Position numbers and translations under genes: made by a program
Assembly (NCBI GenBank): GCA_025463165.1
Contig: JAOBAU010000139.1
Coordinates: 1 to 38,490 of the forward strand
DNA: 38,490 nt
From: Acidobacteriota bacterium
GTDB taxonomy: Bacteria; Acidobacteriota; Thermoanaerobaculia; Gp7-AA8
Direction: 5' to 3'
Shown: positions 19,295 to 27,700 of the stretch, one piece after another
Numbering within the stretch: position 1 is the first letter of the stretch
Layout of the letters: the number at the start of each line of letters is the position of its first letter
The notes under the pieces: model-generated
What the model saw: the letters and a program-made list of their open reading frames with translations, nothing else
What the model was told of the DNA's origin: nothing
Database searches by the model: none

Positions 19295-20032
19295 ATGATC
19301 CGCGAACGCTTCGACCGCGATGGCTGGGCGCCAGTTGCGGGCCTGCTCACACCACGAGAGGTCGAGGCCCTTCGCTCGGCGAGCGACGAGCTGGCGGCGA
19401 AGGGTGCGCACCTCCAGGCCGACGCCGAGATCGACGGCGCGCGCTACCAGGTGCAGACTGCGAGCGGCCGCCGTGGTGAGACCGCAGTAGCTCCCGGCGC
19501 GCTGCGAAAGATCACGTTTGCGTCGTCCGCCAGCGTGGAGGTGGCCCTTCTCCGCAACGACCGACGGGTCCTGAAGCTCATCGAGTCGGTCGGCGTGACC
19601 TCGCCGCGCTGGATCGTCGATCAGATCAACCTGAAGGCACCCAGGATCGGTACCGGCTTTCCCTGGCACCAGGACGCGGCGTTCGTCGCCTGGCAGCAGC
19701 GTGACGCGATCGCGAAATACGGCGGAGCGAATCTGGTGATCGCGCTCGATCGCGCGGATGAGGTGAACGGCGGGTTCGAGGTCCTGTCCGGCACCCACGC
19801 GGGCGGCGCCGTGAACTTCGATTACGACACCTCCAATACGAATGGGGGCGTCTTCGACGAGAGCCGTCGAACGCTCATACCTCTCGATCCCGGCGACGCG
19901 GTCGTCTTCCATCCGCAACTGGCGCACGGGTCGGGACCGAATACCTCACTGCTGCAGCGCCGCCTCGTCGCACTCTGGTTCATCGGCGGGCCAGTCATCA
20001 CTCCGCCGCTTCGTAGCGGAAAGAAGCTCTAG
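19295..20032 (+). CDS. phytanoyl-CoA dioxygenase (PhyH)-like Fe(II)/2-oxoglutarate oxygenase
   Basis: FDRDGWAPVAGLLTPREVEALR; FPWHQDAAF (HxD); HPQLAHGSGPNTSLLQRRLVALWF (distal His and Arg). Confidence 0.83.
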   Translation: MIRERFDRDGWAPVAGLLTPREVEALRSASDELAAKGAHLQADAEIDGARYQVQTASGRRGETAVAPGALRKITFASSASVEVALLRNDRRVLKLIESVGVTSPRWIVDQINLKAPRIGTGFPWHQDAAFVAWQQRDAIAKYGGANLVIALDRADEVNGGFEVLSGTHAGGAVNFDYDTSNTNGGVFDESRRTLIPLDPGDAVVFHPQLAHGSGPNTSLLQRRLVALWFIGGPVITPPLRSGKKL

Positions 20033-20245
20033 CAGATCAGACGAGACATTCATCGGACGACCCGTTCAGCGATCGCATCCGGGTTCGGTCTCGACGAAAG
20101 CACGCTGCAGTCGTGGCTGCATAACCTGACCTGCGTGCGGAACGTCTGCGCACATCACGGCCGCTTCTCGAATCGCGACTTCCGAATCGTTCCCAGGTTC
20201 AAGTGTCGACCGGACCTTCGTGCTCGCGCGATACACTGCCAACGC
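20033..20245 (+). pseudogene. C-terminal fragment of an Abi_2/AbiD/F-like abortive-infection protein (HEPN)
   Basis: Translation directly after the phyH stop: QIRRDIHRTTRSAIASGFGLDESTLQSWLHNLTCVRNVCAHHGRFSNRDFRIVPRFKCRPDL. The SWLHxLxxVRNxCAHHxRxxNR block is characteristic of the Abi_2 C-terminus and contains the HEPN R-x4-6-H motif. No N-terminal part exists. Confidence 0.72.
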
Positions 20246-21790
20246 ATGCTCACGGGCGAAATTCGCAGTCAGATCGACAGCATTTGGAACGCGTTCTGGT
20301 CGGGAGGCATCTCCAATCCGCTCGAAGTGATCGAGCAGATCACGTATCTGCTTTTCATTCGACGTCTGGATGATCTGCAGACCGTCGAAGAGCTGAAGTC
20401 CTCGCGCCTCGGCACGCCGCTGGAGCGCGTCGTCTTTCCCGCGGGGAAGGACTCCCGCGGCCGCGCGTACGACGATCTGCGCTGGTCGCGCTTCAAGCAC
20501 AAAGAGCCGCGCGAGATGTACGACATCGTCGCCGATCACGTCTTCCCCTTCCTCCGCACCCTCGGCGGCGAAGGCTCGACGTACGCGAAGCACATGAAGG
20601 ATGCGCGCTTCACGCTGCCGGGCGACAAGCCGGGGCTGCTGGCGAAGGTCGTCGACATGCTCGACAAGGTGCCGATGGAGGAGCGCGACACGAAGGGCGA
20701 CCTCTACGAGTACATGCTCGGCAAGATCGCCTCGGCCGGCCAGAACGGGCAGTTCCGCACGCCGCGCCACATCATCGGCTTGATGGTCGAGCTGGTCGCA
20801 CCGACACCGGACGACGTCGTGTGCGATCCGGCATGCGGCACGGCCGGTTACCTCGTGGCGGTCGGCGAGTACCTGCGGGAGAAGCATCCCGAGATCTTCC
20901 GCGACGAGAAGAAGCGTCGCCACTTTCACGAGCGGCTCTTCCACGGATTCGACTTCGACAACACCATGCTGCGCATCGGCAGCATGAACATGCTGCTGCA
21001 CGGTGTGGAGAATCCCGACATCACCTATCGCGACTCACTGTCGCAGGATCACGCAGGCGAGGAAGAGAAATACACGCTCGTCCTGGCGAATCCGCCGTTC
21101 GCCGGCTCGCTCGATTACGAAGGGACGGCGAAGGATCTGCTGCAGATCGTGAAGACGAAGAAGACCGAGCTGCTCTTCCTCGCGCTGTTTCTCCGTCTGT
21201 TGAAGCCGGGCGGCCGCGCCGCGGTGATCGTGCCGGAAGGAGTGCTGTTCGGCTCGAGCAAAGCGCACAAAGAGTTGCGACGGATCCTGGTTGAGGATCA
21301 GAAGCTCGACGGCGTGGTCTCGCTGCCGAGCGGTGTGTTCAAACCGTACGCCGGCGTCTCGACAGCGATTCTGCTCTTCACGAAAACGAACTCCGGCGGA
21401 ACGGACACCGTCTGGTTCTACGACGTCGAATCGGACGGCTGGAGCCTCGATGACAAGCGGACGCCGCTGCTGCCGGAAGACAAACTCGGCGTCGCACCTG
21501 ATCGGCAGTTGGCGCCCGATGAACACGCGAAGAACAACCTGCCCGACATTCTGGCGCGCTGGCAGCAGCGCGACAGAACGGAACGCGAACGTCCTCGCAC
21601 CGCGCAAAGCTTCTCTGTCGCGAAATCCGACATCGCGGCGCAGGGCTACGACCTCTCCCTCAACCGCTACAAGGAAGTAGTGCGTGAAGAGATTGACCAC
21701 CGTCCACCGAAACAGATCCTGGCGGAGCTGCGGAAGATCGAGGAAGAGATTCAGCAGGGGATGAGGGAGTTGGAGGAGATGGTGACGTGA
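20246..21790 (+). CDS. hsdM: type I restriction-modification DNA methyltransferase subunit M
   Basis: IWNAFWSGGISNPLEVIEQITYLLFIRRLDD; GQFRTPRHIIGLMVELV; VCDPACGTAGYL; LVLANPPFAGS; GRAAVIVPEGVLFG. Confidence 0.95.
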   Translation: MLTGEIRSQIDSIWNAFWSGGISNPLEVIEQITYLLFIRRLDDLQTVEELKSSRLGTPLERVVFPAGKDSRGRAYDDLRWSRFKHKEPREMYDIVADHVFPFLRTLGGEGSTYAKHMKDARFTLPGDKPGLLAKVVDMLDKVPMEERDTKGDLYEYMLGKIASAGQNGQFRTPRHIIGLMVELVAPTPDDVVCDPACGTAGYLVAVGEYLREKHPEIFRDEKKRRHFHERLFHGFDFDNTMLRIGSMNMLLHGVENPDITYRDSLSQDHAGEEEKYTLVLANPPFAGSLDYEGTAKDLLQIVKTKKTELLFLALFLRLLKPGGRAAVIVPEGVLFGSSKAHKELRRILVEDQKLDGVVSLPSGVFKPYAGVSTAILLFTKTNSGGTDTVWFYDVESDGWSLDDKRTPLLPEDKLGVAPDRQLAPDEHAKNNLPDILARWQQRDRTERERPRTAQSFSVAKSDIAAQGYDLSLNRYKEVVREEIDHRPPKQILAELRKIEEEIQQGMRELEEMVT

Positions 21791-22995
21791 GGTCGTCATC
21801 GCTCGACGAAGTCGCCATCCATATTCGCAACGGGTTTCCCGTGAAGCAAAGCCGCGACGCGGGCGGGCTTCCTATCACCCGAATTGAGACGATTGCGGAT
21901 GGATCGATCAACCCCTTTCGCATCGGCTATGCAGGGCTTCGAGAAGACGAGTGCCTAAACTGGCTGTTGCAGCCTGGAGACATTCTCTTCAGCCATATCA
22001 ACAGCGTCTCGCATTTGGGCAAAGTCGCCATGTACAAGGGCGATCCTCGGAAGCTCGTTCACGGCATGAACCTGCTTTGTATTCGCCCGGACGCCGAGGC
22101 TGTCGAGCCGAAGTATCTGCTCTACGCGCTTCGATGCGAGGAGTTCACTCGGCAGCTGTCGAAAAATATCAAACCGGCAGTCAATCAAGCGAGTATTGCC
22201 ATCTCGGATCTAAAGCGACTTCATGTCCCGCTTCCGCCGCTCGCCGAACAACGCCGCGTCGCGGCGATCCTGGACAAGGCGGACGCGCTGCGCGCCAAGC
22301 GCCGCGCCGCCCTCGCCCAACTCGACACCCTCGCCCAATCCATCTTCCTCGACATGTTCGGCGGCCCCGCTGTTAGTTCTCGCCGTTGGCCCGTCAGCTC
22401 GCTGGCTAAACTCGGTGTCGAGTTTCGTTATGGCACGTCGAACAGGTCCAGCAAACATGGTGATTGGACGCTTCGCATTCCGAACGTGCTCCGTGGGTCA
22501 ATACGTCTCGACGACCTACAACGGGTACCTGTCGCGCAGCAGGAATTTGAACGCTTGCGCCTTCGAGACGGGGATCTGTTGTTTGTGCGCACAAACGGTA
22601 ATCCGGATTACGTCGGTCGCTGCGCCGTCTACGATGCCCGGGCCGTGGAAAATGCGGGCTTGGATCGTGAGCGGTTTATTTACGCATCCTATTTAATCCG
22701 GGGAAGACTTCCCTTTGAGAGGGTCTCATCAGTATTCTTGCGTGAATTCCTTGCGACGCCCGAAGCGCGGCGACAGCTGCGCGCTCGCAGTAGGACGTCT
22801 GCTGGTCAATACAATCTCAACACGCAAGGACTCGGCGCAATGCAAGTGTTCGTTCCGCCGATCGACCTTCAACGCGAGTTCGCTCATCGCGTCGCGGCAA
22901 TCAGCACACTCCGAGAACGTGCCGAGAATGCTCTAGGCGAAACCAGTTCGCTATTTGCCTCACTCCAGCACCGCGCCTTCCGCGGCGAACTCTAA
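21787..22995 (+). CDS. hsdS: type I restriction-modification specificity subunit S
   Basis: GTG start overlapping hsdM stop (GTGA). Two TRD-like halves; conserved spacer VPLPPLAEQRRVAAILDKADALRAKRRAALAQLDTLAQSIFLDMFG and C-terminal VPPIDLQREFAHRVAAI...LFASLQHRAFRGEL. Confidence 0.93.
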   Translation: MRSSSLDEVAIHIRNGFPVKQSRDAGGLPITRIETIADGSINPFRIGYAGLREDECLNWLLQPGDILFSHINSVSHLGKVAMYKGDPRKLVHGMNLLCIRPDAEAVEPKYLLYALRCEEFTRQLSKNIKPAVNQASIAISDLKRLHVPLPPLAEQRRVAAILDKADALRAKRRAALAQLDTLAQSIFLDMFGGPAVSSRRWPVSSLAKLGVEFRYGTSNRSSKHGDWTLRIPNVLRGSIRLDDLQRVPVAQQEFERLRLRDGDLLFVRTNGNPDYVGRCAVYDARAVENAGLDRERFIYASYLIRGRLPFERVSSVFLREFLATPEARRQLRARSRTSAGQYNLNTQGLGAMQVFVPPIDLQREFAHRVAAISTLRERAENALGETSSLFASLQHRAFRGEL

Positions 22996-23468
22996 TGCCG
23001 CCGCCGACGCACGAGCTCGCGTTCAGTGGTCAGCTCCTGCAGCGCGGCTTCTGGCTTTACGTCTGGGAGATCCATCCGCGGGATGCGGAGCCGCTGTACT
23101 ACGTCGGTCGCACCGGTGACAGCTCATCGTTCAACGCACAATCGCCCTTCAACCGCATGGGCGCTCACCTCGGCTTCAACACCAACAGCAATGTTCTCCG
23201 GCGCAGACTCGAAGCAGTCGCGGTCACGCCGGAAGAGTGCACGTTTCGCCTGATCGCGCATGGCCCGATTCTGCCCGAGGCGACGACGCCGAACGAGCAT
23301 CGCGAATCTCGCGACGTCATCGCCGCCATGGAGAAGGCACTCGCTGAGGAGATGTGCGCTGCGGGTTACAACGTCATCAACCGCGTCGATTGCCGGAAGC
23401 CGCTCGATGGACCAGCCTTCACCGCAGTTCGCGCAGCATTTCGCGAGCACTTCGCGCGGCTGACGTGA
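22995..23468 (+). CDS. GIY-YIG-like endonuclease-fold protein encoded inside the hsd operon
   Basis: ATG overlaps the hsdS stop (TAATG). FWLYVWEI...PLYYVGRTGDSSS...FNRMGAHLG...SRDVIAAMEKALAEEMCAAGYNVINR matches the GIY-YIG layout: (GI)Y, Y-V-G, R-xxx-H, Glu on the helix, terminal GYN. Confidence 0.7.
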   Translation: MPPPTHELAFSGQLLQRGFWLYVWEIHPRDAEPLYYVGRTGDSSSFNAQSPFNRMGAHLGFNTNSNVLRRRLEAVAVTPEECTFRLIAHGPILPEATTPNEHRESRDVIAAMEKALAEEMCAAGYNVINRVDCRKPLDGPAFTAVRAAFREHFARLT

Positions 23469-23520
23469 GCCGCAAAATTCTCCGGCGTCCAGCAGAGCGG
23501 AAGAGCTCGGGATCCTCCTG

Positions 23521-23624
23521 AGTGTCTCGCTGCCTATCGCAAGGACTCCGACCTGCTGCTTGTTAAAGGCTGCCTATCGCATGGCTGGACTTCTCGGCCA
23601 TGTTGAAGGCACACTATTGCATGG
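23521..23624 (+). repeat. three imperfect ~24-nt repeats with exact 40-nt period upstream of fic
   Basis: AGTGTCTCGCTGCCTATCGCAAGG (23521-23544), TGTTAAAGGCTGCCTATCGCATGG (23561-23584), TGTTGAAGGCACACTATTGCATGG (23601-23624). The last includes the likely fic ATG (23621). Confidence 0.65.
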
Positions 23625-24796
23625 TCAGTGCTTCTGTTGGTGCGAGCCGGGCTGGGCATTACGTCCGGCAGCCAACAGGGTATCGCGCCTTCCTGCCGGC
23701 TCCGCTCCCGCCAGAGAAGCTCGACCTCGGCGGCGAGCTGCATCGCCTTCTTTCCACGGCCGATCGTGCACTCGGACGGCTGGACGGCTCGGTGCTCACC
23801 CTTCCGAATTCCGAGCTCTTCGTCTTCATGTACGTCCGCAAAGAGGCCGTGCTCTCCAGCCAGATCGAGGGGACACAGAGCTCGCTCCAGGATTTGCTCG
23901 CGGCGGAAGCACAGCTCTTCGATCAGCACCTCCCACGCGACGTCGACGAAGTGATCAACTACGTCGCGGCGATGAACCACGGGCTGGCGCGTCTGCGCGA
24001 CCTGCCGCTCTCGGTGCGTCTGATCCGCGAAATTCACGCGGAGCTCCTTCGCGGCGTCCGTGGCGGCCGCCTGCAGCCGGGCGAGCTGCGGACGAGCCAG
24101 AACTGGATCGGCCCTGCCGGGTGCACGTTAACCACCGCCACGTTCATCCCTCCGCCGCCGCATGCGGTTCCTGACGCTCTCGGCGCGCTGGAGACGTTTC
24201 TCCATAACGACGATCAGTTGCCGCCGCTCATCAAAGTCGCGCTGGCGCACGCGCAGTTCGAGACCGTCCACCCGTTCCTCGATGGCAACGGACGCGTCGG
24301 CCGGCTTCTGATCACGTTCCTGCTCACCGAGAGAGCGATCCTGCACAAGCCGGTGCTCTATCTCTCGCACTACTTCAAGCGTAACCGTCAGGAGTACTAC
24401 GAACGGCTTCAGGCGGTTCGCGACCGAGGAGCGTGGGAAGAATGGCTGGCGTTTTTTCTCCGTGGCGTCGCTGAGGTAGCGGTGGAAGCGGCGGAAACTG
24501 CACGGAAGATCCTGCAACTGCGCGAGCGCCACAGGAGCGCGATCACCGATCACCTCGGGCGCGCGTCAGGCAACGGCCATAAAGTGCTCGAGTCGCTGTA
24601 CGACCGGCCGATCGTCGGCGTGAACGATGTGCGGGCGTTGACCGGTACGTCCTACGCCGCAGCGAACACGCTGGTCTCGCGCCTTGCCGAGCTGCACATC
24701 CTCGAGGAAATGACCGGCTACGCGCGCAACCGCCGCTTCCGTTACGCTGAGTACATCGCTCTGTTCGCCGATGCGGACGTGGTGGCCAGCTCATGA
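23621..24796 (+). CDS. fic: Fic family protein with N-terminal inhibitory motif and C-terminal winged-helix-like domain
   Basis: AVLSSQIEGTQSS (Fic inhibitory [S/T]xxxE[G/N]); HPFLDGNGRVGRLL (HPFxxGNGRxxR); GVNDVRALTGTSYAAANTLVSRLAELHILEEMTG (HTH-like). Alternative ATG at 23600. Confidence 0.92.
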   Translation: MVSASVGASRAGHYVRQPTGYRAFLPAPLPPEKLDLGGELHRLLSTADRALGRLDGSVLTLPNSELFVFMYVRKEAVLSSQIEGTQSSLQDLLAAEAQLFDQHLPRDVDEVINYVAAMNHGLARLRDLPLSVRLIREIHAELLRGVRGGRLQPGELRTSQNWIGPAGCTLTTATFIPPPPHAVPDALGALETFLHNDDQLPPLIKVALAHAQFETVHPFLDGNGRVGRLLITFLLTERAILHKPVLYLSHYFKRNRQEYYERLQAVRDRGAWEEWLAFFLRGVAEVAVEAAETARKILQLRERHRSAITDHLGRASGNGHKVLESLYDRPIVGVNDVRALTGTSYAAANTLVSRLAELHILEEMTGYARNRRFRYAEYIALFADADVVASS

Positions 24797-27700
24797 CGCA
24801 ATTCGACTTCATTCGCGCCGAATGGCCCGACGTGTTCGAGTCGGCGGCGCGTGCGGAGTCGGCTGCGAAGTCGGATCCACGGGCTGCCTGTTTCTATGCG
24901 CGTCGTGCGCTGGAACTGGGCGTCGGCTGGATCTATAAACACGACCCGGCGACGAGGCTGCCGTATCAGGACAACCTGAGCGCGCTCATTCACGATCCGA
25001 CCTTCAAGCAGACGGTCGGCCCTGCTCTCTTCGCGAAAGCGCGGCTCATCAAAGACCTCGGCAACCTCGCCGCGCACAGCCCGAAGCCGCTGCAGGAGAG
25101 CGATTCGCTTCGCGCGACGGCCGACCTCTTTCACTTCCTCTTCTGGATGGCGCGGACGTATGCACGCGGAGCGAAGCCGGCCGACTCGTTGACGTTCGAT
25201 CCGGCGCGCATCGCCAGTGGAACCGCGCAGTCGCCGCAGAGCGTTGCACAGATTCAGAAGCTGGAGAGCGATCTCGCCGCGCGCGACGAGAAGCTGTTCG
25301 AGCTGATCGCCGACCGGCACAACATCGACGCCGAACTGCAGAGGCTGCGCGACGAAATCGCGGCCGTCAAAGCGGCGAACAGCGCACGTCCCGACACGCA
25401 TGATTACTCCGAGGCGGAGACTCGTGATTACTTCATCGACCTGCTCCTGAAGGAAGCGGGCTGGTCGCTGTCCGGGCGCGATGATCTCGAGTTCGAAGTC
25501 CGCGGCATGCCGACGAAGGATGGGAAGAACGATGGCCCCGGGTTCGTCGACTACGTGCTCTGGGGAGACGACGGCAAGCCGCTCGCCATCGTTGAAGCGA
25601 AGCGCACGCGCAAAGATGCACGCATCGGCCAGCAGCAGGCGAAGCTCTATGCCGACTGCCTTGAACGACGTTTCGGTCAGCGCCCCATCATCTTCTTCTC
25701 GAACGGGTACGAGCACTGGATCTGGGACGACGCGTTTTATCCGCCACGACCGGTGCAGGGCTTCCGAAAGAAAGACGAGCTCGAGCTGCTCATCCAGCGA
25801 CGCGGAACTCGCAAGTCGTTAGCCACCGCGTCCATCAACGAGGCGATCGTCGAACGTTACTATCAGACCCGCGCCATTCGCCGCATCGGCGAAGCATTCG
25901 AGAAGGACAACGAGCGAAAGGCGCTGCTCGTCATGGCGACGGGCGCAGGAAAGACGCGCACCGTCATTGCCCTGACCGATCTCCTGCAGCGTTGCAATTG
26001 GGCGAAACGCGTGCTGTTCCTCGCCGACCGCCGGGCACTGGTGAGGCAGGCGACGCGTGCGTTCGCCAGGCATCTGCCGAGTTCCTCGCCGGTGAACCTG
26101 ATCGAAGAGCGCGAGACGGAAGGGCGCGTATTCGTCTCGACCTATCCGACGATGATGGGACTGATCGATGAGACGCAGGATGGTCTTCGTCGCTTCGGGC
26201 CCGGACATTTCGACCTCATCGTCATCGACGAGGCGCACCGCTCGGTTTACAGGAAATACGGCGCGATCTTCGACTACTTCGATGCCCTCCTCGTCGGCCT
26301 CACTGCGACGCCGAGAGACGAGGTCGATCGCGACACGTACAAGCTGTTCGAGCTCGAGCGCGGTGTTCCGACCGATGCATATGACCTCGAAGATGCGGTG
26401 AAGGATGGCTTTCTCGTGCCCGCGAAACCGGTCGCCGTGCCGATCAAGTTCGTGCAGCAGGGAATCACGTACGCCAATCTGCCCGAGGAAGAGAAAGAGC
26501 TGTGGGACGAGATCGAGTGGGATGACAGCGGCATGACGCCCGCACGCGTGGAGCCGGGTGCGCTGAACGACTGGCTCATGAATGAGGACACCGTCGACAA
26601 GGTCCTCGCGCACCTGATGACTCGCGGCATCTCCGTCGCCGGTGGCGATCGCCTCGGCAAGACGATCATCTTCGCGAAGAATCACCAGCACGCGCTCTAC
26701 ATTGCGGAGCGCTTCGACGCGAACTATCCGCAGTACAAAGGCGACTTCGCGCGTGTCATCGACCACCAGATCACGTATTCGCAGTCGCTGATCGAAGACT
26801 TCGAGAAGCCGGCGAAGGGGCCGCACATCGCGATCTCAGTTGACATGCTCGACACGGGCATCGACGTCCCGGAGGTCGTGAACCTCGTCTTCTTCAAAGT
26901 CGTTCGGTCGAAGACAAAGTTCTGGCAGATGGTCGGCCGCGGCACGCGCCTTTCGCCGGATCTCTTCGGACCGGGCAGCGACAAAGAGTTCTTCTATCTG
27001 TTCGACTACTGCGACAACCTGGCGTTCTTCGGCGCGAATGCGCAAGGCATCGAGAGCCGGAGTGCCGACTCGCTCAGCACACGACTATTCAAGTACCGGC
27101 TCGAGCTGCTCGAACAGCTGGACCGCCGTTTCCGTGAGCACGGTTTTTCGTTCGTGGCGAACGTCATCCGCGATGCGGGAGAACCATACGAGGGCTTCAT
27201 CGAAGAGATGACGCTCCGCCTCGACACGGCCGACCGGCTTCGTACAGAAGTCGAAGCGATGAACGTCGACAACTTCGTCGTACGACCGCAGCGCCGACTC
27301 GTGGAGAAGTGGCAGATCCCGGACGCGTGGAAGAGCCTCTCCAGCGACGATCTCGAGGAGCTCGCGCGCGAGCTGGCGTCACTGCCGAACGAACTGCCGT
27401 CGGAGGAAGAGGACGCGAAGCGGTTCGACTCACTGATGCTGCGTCTGCAACTGGCGAGACTGAATGGTGATTCTCGATTCGTGAAGCTCGCCGAACAGCT
27501 TCGCAGGGTCGCCGCGCTACTTGCAGAGAAGAAGAACATTCCGATGATCCGCGCCGAGCTTCCGCTCATCCTCGAGATTCAGATGGACGAGTGGTGGCAG
27601 GACACGCCGCTCGTTGCATTCGAGAATGTGCGCAAGCGCCTGCGTTCGCTCGTCTGTCTGATCGAGAAGAAAGACCGGCGCGTCATCTACGCCGATTTCG

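Noticed and set aside
20066-21001. 311-aa minus ORF antisense to hsdM
   Set aside because: Shadow ORF; hsdM motifs are unambiguous on the + strand.
23521-23640. CRISPR-like array
   Set aside because: Only three degenerate units, 16-nt gaps and no cas genes; better viewed as phased repeats near the fic start.
23560-24174. 204-aa + strand ORF overlapping the fic start
   Set aside because: Quickly becomes Arg/Ala-rich and out of frame with the clear Fic protein.
25819-26826. 335-aa minus ORF antisense to hsdR
   Set aside because: Shadow ORF; lies over the HsdR helicase domain.
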